From: an uncultured Lachnospiraceae bacterium
GTDB lineage: Bacteria > Bacillota > Clostridia > Lachnospirales > Lachnospiraceae
Length of the DNA stretch: 64,000 nt
Assembly: GCA_947631955.1 (NCBI GenBank)
Contig: CANRNJ010000011.1
Coordinates: 1 to 64,000 of the forward strand
Direction of reading: 5' to 3'
The position numbers and the translations under genes were made by a program. Below the pieces are notes generated by a model, which made no database searches, was not told the DNA's origin, and worked only from the letters and a program-made list of their open reading frames with translations. Positions 8,266-17,287 of the stretch are shown here, piece by piece. The stretch's first letter is position 1; each line of letters starts with the position of its first letter.

Positions 8266-8637
8266 ATGGATTGTATATTCTGTAAAATCATAGCGGGACA
8301 TATCCCATGTTTGAAAGTGTACGAAGATGAGCATACATTGGTAATTATGGATATTGCAGGGGATGTGGACGGCCATATGCTTGCTGTTCCTAAAAAACAT
8401 ATTGATAACATTCTCGATTGCGACCCTGAAAGCCTTAGCCGCTTGATGATTGCGGTAAAAAAGGTTTCAAACCACTGTATTGATAACTGCCATTATGACG
8501 GCATAAATCTTCTGAATGCGAGCGGTAAAAGCGCAGGTCAATCTGTTGGTCATTTCCACATCCATATTATTCCAAGAAAAATGAATGACGGGATCGACGC
8601 ATGGCCTAAGTTCGATGGAGCAAAAGATGAAATTTGA
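8266..8637 (+). CDS. HIT-family nucleotide hydrolase/transferase
   Basis: The 123-residue protein starts MDCIFCKIIAGHIPCLKVYED, the typical HIT opening with two metal-binding-like cysteines. It carries the catalytic histidine triad in VGHFHIHIIPRK at about residues 96-107. HIT proteins hydrolyse AMP- or purine-nucleotide conjugates. The start at 8266 is chosen because GGAGGAAG lies 6-13 bases upstream and family members begin here; the frame is open farther upstream but without family similarity. The Asp-X-Ala/Gly context and length are normal. Confidence 0.9.
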   Translation: MDCIFCKIIAGHIPCLKVYEDEHTLVIMDIAGDVDGHMLAVPKKHIDNILDCDPESLSRLMIAVKKVSNHCIDNCHYDGINLLNASGKSAGQSVGHFHIHIIPRKMNDGIDAWPKFDGAKDEI

Positions 8638-8983
8638 TAAGGGAGAAAAGGAATGGGAACAAAAGATCTGCAGAAGAAAAGCTATTTCCATGATGCGGGG
8701 CGGCTTTTGGGGTGAACTTTATGGTGATCGGATTGGAAAATCAGGAAGAGAACTGATGAAGGTCAAGGCATACGGCACGGAGGGCAAGGCAGACATGTGT
8801 AAAGCGATAACGGAACTGGTCGAGAGAGGCCGCAGAGAGGGCATCGAACGCGGGATACAGGGTATGATCGAGATGGCATGCGGACTTGGCAGCACAAAGG
8901 AAGAAGTGATGCGCCATCTGGTCGATAAGATGCAGTTATCCGGCGACGAGACCAGAAGATATGTCGGGCAGTATTGGGTGTAA
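8627..8983 (+). pseudogene. C-terminal remnant of an Rpn/PD-(D/E)XK transposase-like nuclease
   Basis: This frame encodes about 118 residues. It resembles only the tail of recombination-promoting nuclease (Rpn) family proteins: an EGKADMCKAI segment, a charged helix (ERGRREGIERGIQGMIEMA) and a terminal KMQLSGDETRRYVGQYW, like the EEAEEKLRLYW end of the full-length relative at 32968. The nuclease core is missing. It overlaps the end of the HIT gene and is probably not expressed as a functional protein. It suggests past activity of this nuclease family in the genome. Confidence 0.6.
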
Positions 8984-9001
8984 GACAGGTCAGGCGGCTG
9001 T

Positions 9002-10846
9002 TCATTCCAACCGTTCGATCTGTGAGATATCGGAGTCAACTGCCATGGAATAATTGGTATAGTAGACCACGAAGCCGGGCTTTGCGCCGTTCGGTTTCTT
9101 GACGTTTTTTCTCTGAAGATAATCGATCTCCACTTTTTCCTGCTCGCGTCCTTTAGAGTAGTAGGCGGCAAGGCGCGCCGCTTCCTCGAAAGTGCGGTCC
9201 GGCAGTTCTTTACCCTCGGTCTTCACTACGACGTGGGAACCGGGGATCTTTTTCGCATGAAACCACCAGTCGTTTCCGTTTGCAAACTTAAAGGTCAGTT
9301 CGTCGTTCTGGTAGTTGTTTTTGCCTACATACATATGGAAACCGTTACTGCTGATATAGTGGAAAGGCTTACTTGTGACCTTGGCTTTTTTGGCGCCGCC
9401 TTTTCTGCGGATATAGCCGCTTTCAACCAGTTCCTCCCGGATTTGGACAAGATCCTCTTCCTGTGCGGCGATATCAAGCGCCGTCATAATGGATTCCAAG
9501 TGGACGATCTCGTTTTTGACCTGAACGGTCAATTCTGAGAGCGCCTCATAGGTTCGTTTCAGTTTGCCGTATTTGTCAAAATATTTTTTGGCGTTTTCCT
9601 GCGGCGTCAGCGTTTCGTCCAAGGGGATCGTGACAGTTTGGCCGGTATAGTAATTCGGCGCTTCCAGAGATTTCGCGCCCGGTTCAAGATCGTAGCCGTA
9701 GGCGTTTAAAAGTTCGCCGTAGACTTTGTATTGTTCCCGTTTCTCGGTATCTTCCATCTGCCGGATCTGCAGGTCGTATTTCTTGACGCTGCGCTCAAGG
9801 GCGGTCTGCACGATCTTCCGAAGATCGGCGGATTTCTGGCGGATGCGCGTTATGGCGCTTTTTTGCGCGTAATACTGCTCCAGCAGAGCGCTGACGGAAT
9901 CAAAGCTTACAGACGTTTTGTCCGCGTAGAGCGTCAGGGGCAGCGAGGCATACTCGACAGGTTCTCTGCCTTCGTAGACGACGGCGGGTGTAAAATTGCC
10001 GTTTGTGATCTGTGTCATCATATCTGTGAGCACATCGCAGAGCGCATTAAGGGCCGTTTCGTCCAAGGCGCCTGCGGGCATGTCGCCGTCCACACCGGCG
10101 CGGTGGCAGATTTCCTGCGCGATGATGGGGGACAATCCGGTATAGGTATTGTAGAGCGCTTTGCAGACAGGCATCGGTTTTTGCCGTATGGATGCCGAGA
10201 AGTTTACATAACTCAAAAGAGTTCCTGCCTGATCATCTTCAAGAAAGACGCCGGAATCCGGAACGGAGAGATCCTGACCGTCTGCGGGCGCGCCCGCTGT
10301 CATGGCCGCATACCGGGCGCAGAAGCGCAGAGGATTTTCCTTTTCCTGTGTCTGCGGGATAAAATATTCCCGTCCGGGAAGCACCTCGCGGACGGAACTG
10401 ACCATGCCGGAGATGTGTTTGATGCTGTCGATGATCTTATTCTGCTCGTCACAGAAGATGATGTTGCTGTGTTTGCCCATCACTTCCACGATCAGCTTTT
10501 TGCGGCGGATATCGCCGAGTTCATCCAGATGTTCCAGTTCCAGATGTATGATGCGCTCCAGACCGGGCTGTGCGATGCCGGTGATCCGGGCGTTCTGCAG
10601 ATGTTTGCGCAGCAGCATACAGAAACCCGGCGCGGTCAGAGGGCTCGTCTTGTTCGTGTCCGTCAGGTAGACCAAAGGGAGAGAAGCGTCCGCCGACAGC
10701 AGCAGCCTGTACTGCGCGCCGTTATTTTTGACGGTCAGCAGCAGTTCGTCGCTCTCCGGCTGCGCGATCTTGTAAATGCGTCCGCCGAGGAGCGTCTGAC
10801 GCAGTTCTTTTATGATGTTAGCGATGGTGATACCGTCAAATGCCAT
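9002..10846 (-). CDS. rqcH: Ribosome quality control protein RqcH (NFACT family)
   Basis: At 614 residues this is the normal size for the bacterial Rqc2 homologue, once called fibronectin-binding protein. It has an NFACT-N domain (starting FDGITIANIIKEL), helical middle and coiled-coil regions at about 290-450, and an NFACT-R domain near the C-terminus (FHYISSNGFHMYVGKNNYQND, then NDWWFHAKKIPGSHVVV). RqcH binds stalled 50S subunits and adds alanine tails that mark stuck peptides. The DR motif needed for alanine recruitment in Bacillus appears here as Glu97-Arg98, a conservative change. AAAGGA precedes the start. It is monocistronic and convergent with the nuclease remnant. Confidence 0.93.
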   Translation of the reverse strand: MAFDGITIANIIKELRQTLLGGRIYKIAQPESDELLLTVKNNGAQYRLLLSADASLPLVYLTDTNKTSPLTAPGFCMLLRKHLQNARITGIAQPGLERIIHLELEHLDELGDIRRKKLIVEVMGKHSNIIFCDEQNKIIDSIKHISGMVSSVREVLPGREYFIPQTQEKENPLRFCARYAAMTAGAPADGQDLSVPDSGVFLEDDQAGTLLSYVNFSASIRQKPMPVCKALYNTYTGLSPIIAQEICHRAGVDGDMPAGALDETALNALCDVLTDMMTQITNGNFTPAVVYEGREPVEYASLPLTLYADKTSVSFDSVSALLEQYYAQKSAITRIRQKSADLRKIVQTALERSVKKYDLQIRQMEDTEKREQYKVYGELLNAYGYDLEPGAKSLEAPNYYTGQTVTIPLDETLTPQENAKKYFDKYGKLKRTYEALSELTVQVKNEIVHLESIMTALDIAAQEEDLVQIREELVESGYIRRKGGAKKAKVTSKPFHYISSNGFHMYVGKNNYQNDELTFKFANGNDWWFHAKKIPGSHVVVKTEGKELPDRTFEEAARLAAYYSKGREQEKVEIDYLQRKNVKKPNGAKPGFVVYYTNYSMAVDSDISQIERLE

Positions 10847-10949
10847 GATTGTGTCCTTTCCCTGCGGTTTATTTCGGCTGTGGTCCAGATCCGGATGGCG
10901 GGTGGACTGTAATTCATTCTACATCACGGATCCATAACTTGCAACTTTC

Positions 10950-10978
10950 TTGACTACTTCCCGCAATTATTCTATAAT
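10950..10978 (+). promoter_or_regulatory. Sigma-A-type promoter of the yicC operon
   Basis: TTGACT at 10950-10955 and TATAAT at 10973-10978 are separated by exactly 17 bases, about 65 bases upstream of the yicC start and divergent from rqcH. It is the only strong promoter seen before the eight tightly packed genes that follow. Confidence 0.75.
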
Positions 10979-11044
10979 AAAATCTGTACGCACAGACTAA
11001 GCGGCGCGTATGGTTTTCCATACGGGAAAGGCAAGTATACGATT

Positions 11045-11923
11045 ATGATCAAAAGCATGACCGGCTTCGGCAGATCAGAGGTGGCACAGGGAGAGCGGAA
11101 GATCACCGTCGAGATGAAATCCGTCAATCACAGATATCTGGACGTCACGATCAAGATGCCTAAGAAACTCAATTTTTTTGAGGCGGCTATCCGAAACGAA
11201 CTGAAGAATTATATCCAGCGGGGCAAGGTGGATATCTTCATCACCTATGAGGATCTTACGGAGTCCAATGTGTGTGTGAAATATAACCGGGAACTTGCCG
11301 CCGAGTATATGAAGTATCTTGAGCAGATGGCCGAGGACTTCGGGCTGGACAATGATATCCGGGTGTCAACGCTGTCGAGATATCCTGAGGTGTTCAGTAT
11401 GGAAGAGCAGACGACGGATGAGGAGGAGCTGTGGCAGCTTCTTGGGGATGCGGTCAGAAAAGCGGCGGAGAAGTTTGTTGAAACGAGGGTCAAGGAAGGC
11501 GAGCACCTCAGAGATGACCTGATCGGCAAACTGGACGATATGCTTGCGCACGTCGATTACATCACGGAACGCTCTCCGCAGATCATCGCGGAATACAGAC
11601 AGAAACTGGAAGAGAAAGTCCGGGAACTGATCGGGGATTCGGCTGTGGATGAGAGCCGTCTGCTGACGGAGGTCACGATCTTTGCGGATAAGGTGTGCGT
11701 TGACGAAGAACTGGTGCGCTTAAGGAGCCATATCGCGACTACGAGAGAGAATCTTGTGCAGGGCGGCAGCATCGGACGCAAACTCGATTTTATCGCGCAG
11801 GAGATGAACCGCGAGGCGAACACGATCCTGTCGAAAGCAAACGATCTGGAGATATCAAACCGCGCTATCGAACTGAAGACGGAGATCGAGAAAGTCCGGG
11901 AACAGATCCAGAATATCGAATAG
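11045..11923 (+). CDS. yicC: YicC/YloC-family endoribonuclease
   Basis: The 292-residue protein opens with the diagnostic MIKSMTGFGRSE and ends with the conserved SKANDLEISNRAIELKTEIEKVREQIQNIE. The middle carries the family's long helical region. YicC proteins are RNA endonucleases that form hexamers and influence small RNA stability. It heads an operon with remA, gmk, rpoZ and others; the yicC-remA-gmk-rpoZ order is conserved in Firmicutes. Length is normal and no key segment is missing. Confidence 0.92.
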   Translation: MIKSMTGFGRSEVAQGERKITVEMKSVNHRYLDVTIKMPKKLNFFEAAIRNELKNYIQRGKVDIFITYEDLTESNVCVKYNRELAAEYMKYLEQMAEDFGLDNDIRVSTLSRYPEVFSMEEQTTDEEELWQLLGDAVRKAAEKFVETRVKEGEHLRDDLIGKLDDMLAHVDYITERSPQIIAEYRQKLEEKVRELIGDSAVDESRLLTEVTIFADKVCVDEELVRLRSHIATTRENLVQGGSIGRKLDFIAQEMNREANTILSKANDLEISNRAIELKTEIEKVREQIQNIE

Positions 11924-11959
11924 GCGAAGCCGCTGTCAGGGAGGAAAGACGGTCAGAAG

Positions 11960-12220
11960 ATGGGAAAGCTCATTCATATAGGATTCGGAAATGTTGTCAA
12001 TACGGAAAAGATCATCGCTATCGTGAGTCCTGACTCCGCACCCGTGAAGCGGATGGTGCAGAAGGCCAAGGAAACGGGCATGGCGATAGATGCCACGCAG
12101 GGCCGCAAGACAAAAGCGGTGCTGGTGATGGAAAACAGCCAGATCGTGCTGTCGGCGCTGCTGCCGGAAACGATCTCTGGAAGAGCGCAGGCGGAGGACA
12201 CGGATACAGATGAAACGTAA
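11960..12220 (+). CDS. remA: RemA-family regulator (DUF370)
   Basis: The 86-residue protein matches RemA: LIHIGFGNVVNTEKIIAIVSPDSAPVKRM, then a TGMAIDATQGRKTKAVLVM segment. In Bacillus RemA is a ring-forming DNA-binding activator of matrix and osmoprotection genes. It has a GGGAGGAA ribosome binding site about 12 bases upstream. Its end overlaps gmk by 11 bases, so the two are translationally coupled. The acidic tail after residue 75 is dispensable in the family. Confidence 0.9.
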   Translation: MGKLIHIGFGNVVNTEKIIAIVSPDSAPVKRMVQKAKETGMAIDATQGRKTKAVLVMENSQIVLSALLPETISGRAQAEDTDTDET

Positions 12221-12833
12221 AGGGATTTTGATAGTGGTTTCCGGCTTTTCGGGAGCGGGTAAAGGCACTTTGGTAAAGAAACTCGTGGAGCGGTACGACA
12301 ACTACGCGCTGTCCATATCCGCGACGACCAGACAGCCGCGGCCGGGCGAAGAGGACGGCAGGGAATATTTTTTCCTGAAAAAAGAGCAGTTTGAGCAGAA
12401 GATCGCGGAGAACGGACTGATCGAGTACGCCTGCTACTGTGATAATTATTACGGCACGCCCCGCGAGTATGTGGAGCAGCAGCTTTCGGAGGGCAGGGAC
12501 GTGATCTTGGAGATCGAGATCCAAGGCGCGCTCAGGATCAAGGAACAGTACGACGATGCGCTCCTTCTCTTTGTGATGCCGCCGAGCGCGGCGGAACTCA
12601 GGAGGAGGCTTGTCGGCAGGGGAACGGAACCGGAAGAAGTGATCGAAAAGAGGATGCGCCGTGCAGCCGAGGAGGCACAGGGCATCGGGGCGTATGAGTA
12701 CATCGTGGTCAACGACGATCTGGAAACATGCGTCGGACAGCTTCATGAGATCATACTGGCAGCGCATAACACTCCCGTCAGAAACAGGGAGTTTATAGAA
12801 AATATCAGAACAGAATTGGAAGGAGAAAAATAA
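12210..12833 (+). CDS. gmk: Guanylate kinase
   Basis: Phosphorylates GMP to GDP. The 207-residue protein has a P-loop variant SGFSGAGKGT near residue 12, the GMP-binding SATTRQPRPGEEDGREYFF and EYACYCDNYYGTP segments, and the lid RGTEPEEVIEKR. Starting within remA and ending at the first base of rpoZ (TAATG overlap), it is central in the operon. In Firmicutes this enzyme is a known target of (p)ppGpp, which fits the rel gene elsewhere in the window but is not visible in sequence. Confidence 0.95.
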   Translation: MKRKGILIVVSGFSGAGKGTLVKKLVERYDNYALSISATTRQPRPGEEDGREYFFLKKEQFEQKIAENGLIEYACYCDNYYGTPREYVEQQLSEGRDVILEIEIQGALRIKEQYDDALLLFVMPPSAAELRRRLVGRGTEPEEVIEKRMRRAAEEAQGIGAYEYIVVNDDLETCVGQLHEIILAAHNTPVRNREFIENIRTELEGEK

Positions 12834-13084
12834 TGTTACATCCATCTTATGCAGACCTGATCAATGTAGTGAACAGCGGCGTGGAAGAAGGAGAAGATCC
12901 CGTGGTAAACAGCAGATATTCTATCGTTATGGCCACCGCAAAGCGGGCCAGACAGATCATCGCGGGCGACGAGCCGTTGGTGGAGGGAAAAGGCAAGAAG
13001 CCGCTTTCCGCCGCAGTAGAGGAACTGAATCAGGGAAAAGTAAAGATTTTAAGCGAGGAAGAGGAAAATGAAGAGTGCGATTAA
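12833..13084 (+). CDS. rpoZ: RNA polymerase omega subunit
   Basis: An 83-residue omega subunit with the conserved NSRYSIVMATAKRARQI helix and KPLSAAVEELNQGKVKI near the end. It assists RNA polymerase assembly by holding the beta-prime subunit. Its ATG overlaps the gmk stop by one base, and GGAGAAAAA precedes it. The C-terminus is acidic and overlaps the next gene by 17 bases. Confidence 0.93.
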   Translation: MLHPSYADLINVVNSGVEEGEDPVVNSRYSIVMATAKRARQIIAGDEPLVEGKGKKPLSAAVEELNQGKVKILSEEEENEECD

Positions 13085-14078
13085 AGCGGTAAGTGAGAGA
13101 AAAAATCTGTCTGTCGAAGAGGCGGCACGGGTGATGGAACTTATGCTGAGCGGTGAGGCAACGCAGGCCCAGATCGGCGCGTATCTGACCGCGCTCCGCA
13201 TGAAAGGGGAAACGATCGACGAGATCATCGGCAGCGCCAGCGTCCTGAAAGAGAAGGCGGCGCATATCCATCCTGATCTTCCGATGTATATTGATTTCGT
13301 GGGGACGGGCGGCGATTACGCCTATACTTTCAATATTTCGACCACATCCGCATTTGTGGTCGCAGCGGCGGGACTTCCGGTAGCCAAGCACGGCAACCGT
13401 GCCATCTCCTCCAAATCCGGTGCGGGCGATGTACTGGAAGCGCTCGGCGTCAATATCACGCCGGATATCAGTGTGGTGGAAAAGTGCGTGGAAGAGGTCG
13501 GGATCGGCTTCATGTTCGCCCCGGCGTTCAACCAGTCCATGAAATATGTGGGACAGGCGAGAAGCGAGATGGGGATCCGTTCCATCTTTAATATTCTGGG
13601 GCCTATGGCGAATCCTTCAGGCGCCAAATGTATGCTGATCGGCGTGTACGATCAGGCGCTCTGCCAGCCGATCGCGACGGCGCTGATGCATCTCGGCGTG
13701 GAAAGCGGCATGGTCGTGTCCGGTGCAAACGGTATGGATGAAATATCCACAGTCAGCGAAACGACGATCGCGGAGATCAAGGACGATGTGGTGACGGTAT
13801 ATACGATCACGCCTGAGCAGTTCGGCCTGAAACGCGCGGCGGCGGAAGACATCACGGGCGGCGACGGCGTGATGAACGCCAAGATCACCAGAGATATCCT
13901 GAGCGGTGCGGACAAAGGCCCGAAGCGCGACATCGTTCTGCTCAATGCGGGCGCGGCGCTGTATGCCGGAAAAATTGCGTCTTCCATTGAAGAGGGAATG
14001 AAACTTGCGGCGGAGGCGATCGATTCCGGCAAGGCGATGGAAACGTTGAATAAACTGGTGGAGTATTCTAACCAATGA
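13068..14078 (+). CDS. trpD: Anthranilate phosphoribosyltransferase
   Basis: Joins anthranilate to PRPP in tryptophan synthesis. The 336 residues carry the family signatures DFVGTGGDYAYTFNISTTSAF and KHGNRAISSKSGAGDVLEALG (PRPP and anthranilate sites), plus RSIFNILGPMANPSGAK. It lies between rpoZ (17-base overlap) and rimO (4-base ATGA overlap), away from other trp genes, none of which are in the window. The glycine-rich loop is GTGGDYAY rather than the more usual GTGGDG, a small change near the PRPP site. Function as TrpD is likely; another phosphoribosyltransferase specificity is possible because of the odd context. Confidence 0.85.
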   Translation: MKSAIKAVSERKNLSVEEAARVMELMLSGEATQAQIGAYLTALRMKGETIDEIIGSASVLKEKAAHIHPDLPMYIDFVGTGGDYAYTFNISTTSAFVVAAAGLPVAKHGNRAISSKSGAGDVLEALGVNITPDISVVEKCVEEVGIGFMFAPAFNQSMKYVGQARSEMGIRSIFNILGPMANPSGAKCMLIGVYDQALCQPIATALMHLGVESGMVVSGANGMDEISTVSETTIAEIKDDVVTVYTITPEQFGLKRAAAEDITGGDGVMNAKITRDILSGADKGPKRDIVLLNAGAALYAGKIASSIEEGMKLAAEAIDSGKAMETLNKLVEYSNQ

Positions 14079-15415
14079 TAAAAAAGATCATGTTCGTATC
14101 GCTTGGCTGTGACAAGAATCTGGTGGATTCCGAGATGATGCTGGGCATGCTTGCAAAAAAAGGATACGAATTTACCGACGACGAGCGGGAAGCGGACATT
14201 GTGGTCGTCAATACCTGCTGTTTTATCGGGGATGCCAAGGAGGAGAGCATCAACACGATCCTTGAAATGGCGGAACTGAAGAAGAGCGGTGAGATCGAAA
14301 GCCTGATCGTGGCGGGCTGTCTGGCGCAGCGCTACCGTGAGGAGATTCAGACAGAGATCCCTGAGGTGGATGCCATACTGGGGACTACGGCTCTGGACGA
14401 GATCGCGGAAGCGTTGGAAGAAGTGTCCCGCGGCAGCGGACGGAATCACTACAAGAGCCTTACGGAGAAACCGCTGACCGGCGTGAGCCGTATCGTGACG
14501 ACCGGCGGGCATTTTGCTTACCTTAAGATCGCGGAAGGCTGCGATAAGCGCTGCACTTACTGTATCATTCCGAAAGTCCGCGGCGGTTACCGCAGCGTAC
14601 CGATGGAAGAGCTGCTGCGTCAGGCGGAGGAACTGGCTTCGCAGGGCGTGAGGGAACTGATCCTCGTCGCACAGGAAACGACGGTCTACGGACAGGATCT
14701 GTACGGGTATAAGGCGCTTCCGGAACTGCTGCACAGCCTGTGCGGGATAGACGGCATCCGCTGGATACGGATCTTGTACTGCTATCCGGAAGAGATCGAC
14801 GACGAACTGATCCGGACGATCAAAGAGGAGAAAAAAATCTGCCATTACATTGATCTGCCGATCCAGCATGCATCCGACCGGATACTGAAGCGGATGGGGC
14901 GCAGGACCGACAGGAGGCAGCTTGAAGATATCATCGGAAAGCTGCGCGGCGAGATCCCGGACATCTGTCTGCGGACGACGCTGATTGCGGGATTTCCCGG
15001 AGAAACGGAAGAGGATCATGAGGAGCTGATGGATTTTGTCGGCCGGATGAAATTTGACAGGCTCGGCGTTTTTGCCTACTCGCAGGAGGAGGATACGCCT
15101 GCGGCGGATATGCCGGATCAGATTCCCGAAGAGGTCAAGGAGCAGCGGCGCGCGCAGCTTATGGAACTGCAGCAGGAGATCGCTTTCGAGGCGGCTGAGG
15201 GTATGGCCGGACAAAGCGTGGAGGCTGTGGTCGAGGGAAAGATCGCCGATGAAAATGTGTATGTCGCGCGCACTTACAAGGATGCGCCGAATGTGGACGG
15301 CCTTTTGTTTGTCAATACGGAGAGGGAATTAATGACGGGTGATTTCGTCAGAGTGAAGATCACCGCTTCTTACGAATATGATCTGATTGGAGAGTTGGAA
15401 GATGAATCTGCCTAA
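14075..15415 (+). CDS. rimO: Ribosomal protein S12 methylthiotransferase
   Basis: This radical SAM enzyme methylthiolates an aspartate of ribosomal protein S12. The 446 residues contain an N-terminal UPF0004 domain with cluster cysteines (VSLGCDKNLVDSE, NTCCFI, VAGCLAQRY), the radical SAM motif CDKRCTYCIIP at about 151-161, and a C-terminal TRAM domain. The LGCDKNLVDSE signature separates RimO from MiaB. It is translationally coupled to trpD (ATGA) and overlaps pgsA by 14 bases. Confidence 0.95.
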   Translation: MIKKIMFVSLGCDKNLVDSEMMLGMLAKKGYEFTDDEREADIVVVNTCCFIGDAKEESINTILEMAELKKSGEIESLIVAGCLAQRYREEIQTEIPEVDAILGTTALDEIAEALEEVSRGSGRNHYKSLTEKPLTGVSRIVTTGGHFAYLKIAEGCDKRCTYCIIPKVRGGYRSVPMEELLRQAEELASQGVRELILVAQETTVYGQDLYGYKALPELLHSLCGIDGIRWIRILYCYPEEIDDELIRTIKEEKKICHYIDLPIQHASDRILKRMGRRTDRRQLEDIIGKLRGEIPDICLRTTLIAGFPGETEEDHEELMDFVGRMKFDRLGVFAYSQEEDTPAADMPDQIPEEVKEQRRAQLMELQQEIAFEAAEGMAGQSVEAVVEGKIADENVYVARTYKDAPNVDGLLFVNTERELMTGDFVRVKITASYEYDLIGELEDESA

Positions 15416-15935
15416 TAAATTGACTATGTTTCGCGTGATATTGATCCCTTTCTTCGTGGTGTTCATGTTGGTTGACATAACACCATTTGACAAGTGGATC
15501 GCACTGGCCGTTTTCATTGTCGCCAGTCTGACGGATCTGTTGGACGGCAAGATCGCCAGAAAGTATGATCTGGTGACGAATTTCGGCAAATTTATGGATC
15601 CGCTGGCGGATAAACTGCTCGTGTGTTCCGCCCTCATCTGTCTGGTGGCGCTTGGCAGGATACCGGCATGGATCGTTATCGTGATCATCGCGCGCGAGTT
15701 CATTATCAGCGGCTTTCGTTTGATCGCGTCGGACAACGGCGTGGTGATCGCGGCGAGTTACTGGGGCAAGTTCAAGACCACGTTCCAGATGGTCATGATC
15801 TGCCTGATGATCGCGGATATCGCGGCGCTCGCTCTGCTTACGGACATCGTGATGTGGGCGGCGCTTGCCCTGACCGTGATATCGCTTGCGGATTATCTGT
15901 GGAAAAACAAGGATGTTATGAAAGATACCAAATAG
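15402..15935 (+). CDS. pgsA: CDP-diacylglycerol-glycerol-3-phosphate 3-phosphatidyltransferase
   Basis: Makes phosphatidylglycerol phosphate for membrane lipids. The 177-residue integral membrane protein has the CDP-alcohol phosphotransferase motif DLLDGKIARKYDLVTNFGKF followed by MDPLADK, with all conserved Asp and Gly residues. Four or more hydrophobic helices follow. The start MNLPNKLT is chosen because members begin there and GGAGAG lies upstream inside rimO. Confidence 0.94.
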   Translation: MNLPNKLTMFRVILIPFFVVFMLVDITPFDKWIALAVFIVASLTDLLDGKIARKYDLVTNFGKFMDPLADKLLVCSALICLVALGRIPAWIVIVIIAREFIISGFRLIASDNGVVIAASYWGKFKTTFQMVMICLMIADIAALALLTDIVMWAALALTVISLADYLWKNKDVMKDTK

Positions 15936-15973
15936 CAGGACAACAGCATACAGGATGCAGAATGGGTGGGAGT

Positions 15974-17245
15974 ATGGTCGTTGAATTGATTTCAGTCGGA
16001 ACAGAGATTTTGCTCGGCAATATCGTAAACACGAACGCGGCTTATCTGGCCGAACAGTGCGCCGGGCTGGGACTTTCGTGCTACTATCAGGATGTGGTCG
16101 GAGATAATGAGGAAAGGCTGTGCGCAGTCATCAGGACAGCGCTGTCCAGAGCGGACATCCTGCTCATATCCGGCGGACTGGGGCCGACGCAGGATGATCT
16201 GACGAAAGAAGCGGCTGCCAAGGTGCTGGAGAGATCCCTGTATCTCCATGAGGAGAGCCGGGCGGCGCTGCAGGCTTACTTTGAAAAAAGGGGTCTGGAG
16301 ATCACGGACAATAACTGGAAACAGGCTATGGTGCCGGAAGGATGTATCGTGTTGGATAATCCGAACGGAACGGCTCCGGGTATCATCATGGAGAAAGATG
16401 GGAAACATATTATCCTGATGCCGGGACCGCCGAATGAGATGATCCCGATGTTTGAAACTTCCGTGGTCCCGTATCTGAACGGGCTGCAGAGCGGGGTGAT
16501 CTTTTCACAGACCGTCAAAATATGCGGCGTCGGGGAGAGCAAGGCCGAGTCTATGGTAAAAGATCTGATCGACAGCCAGTCCAATCCGACGATAGCGACT
16601 TACGCGAAGACCGGGGAAGTCCATCTGCGTGTGACGGCGCGTGCGGAGAATGAGAAAGAGGCCAAGAAACTTGTAAAACCCGTTGTCAAAGACCTGAAAG
16701 GGCGTTTCGGAAGCAGCGTTTATACGACGGAAGACGACGTTACCCTTGAAACGGCGGTGGTCGATCTGCTGCGGGCCAATCACCTGTCGCTCGTCACGGC
16801 GGAGTCCTGTACCGGCGGCGCGCTGGCGGCAAGGATCGTCAATGTGGCCGGTGTATCGGATGTCTTCAAGGCCGGATACGTCACCTATTCCAACAAGTCG
16901 AAAAGACGGCTTTTAGGCATCAAAAAGAGTATGCTGCTGAAACACGGCGCAGTCAGCAAAGAAGTTGCCCGTGAGATGGCAAAAGGCGCGGCTGTCTTTT
17001 CCAAGGCGGACGTGACGGTGAGCGTTACCGGGATAGCGGGACCGGACGGCGGAACGGAGGAGAAACCGGTAGGCCTTGTGTATATCGGGTGCAGCGTCTG
17101 CGGCAAAGTTACGATCAAAGAGTGCCGTTTCAGCGGCAGCCGGGCCAAGATCAGGGAAAACACGGTTTCTGCAGCTTTGGCGCTTTTGCGGGAATGTATT
17201 TTACAGTATTGTAGTGAAGTGACGTTTGGCAGCAAAGAGAAATAG
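15974..17245 (+). CDS. cinA: CinA-family protein with nicotinamide-nucleotide amidohydrolase domain
   Basis: The 423-residue protein has an N-terminal MoeA/MogA-like domain (VVELISVGTEILLGNIVNTN, SGGLGPTQDDLTKEA, MPGPPNEM). A C-terminal amidase domain follows at about 260-410 (TAESCTGGALAARIVNVAGVS, VSVTGIAGPDGGTEEKPVGLVY). Together these recycle damaged or pyridine nucleotides. The start at 15974 follows GGTGGGAG; the open frame upstream lacks family similarity. The cinA-recA vicinity is conserved in Firmicutes, although here two genes intervene. Confidence 0.92.
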   Translation: MVVELISVGTEILLGNIVNTNAAYLAEQCAGLGLSCYYQDVVGDNEERLCAVIRTALSRADILLISGGLGPTQDDLTKEAAAKVLERSLYLHEESRAALQAYFEKRGLEITDNNWKQAMVPEGCIVLDNPNGTAPGIIMEKDGKHIILMPGPPNEMIPMFETSVVPYLNGLQSGVIFSQTVKICGVGESKAESMVKDLIDSQSNPTIATYAKTGEVHLRVTARAENEKEAKKLVKPVVKDLKGRFGSSVYTTEDDVTLETAVVDLLRANHLSLVTAESCTGGALAARIVNVAGVSDVFKAGYVTYSNKSKRRLLGIKKSMLLKHGAVSKEVAREMAKGAAVFSKADVTVSVTGIAGPDGGTEEKPVGLVYIGCSVCGKVTIKECRFSGSRAKIRENTVSAALALLRECILQYCSEVTFGSKEK

Positions 17246-17287
17246 CTGCGTATCGGTCGCTTGGGAATACGGATAAGAGGTATGCGT

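Noticed and set aside
9731..10912. Long plus-strand frame opposite rqcH
   Set aside because: Antisense shadow of a well-recognised gene, without similarity to a family or a start signal.
13652..15214. 520-codon minus-strand frame across trpD and rimO
   Set aside because: Spans two recognised genes on the other strand; caused by codon bias, not a real gene.
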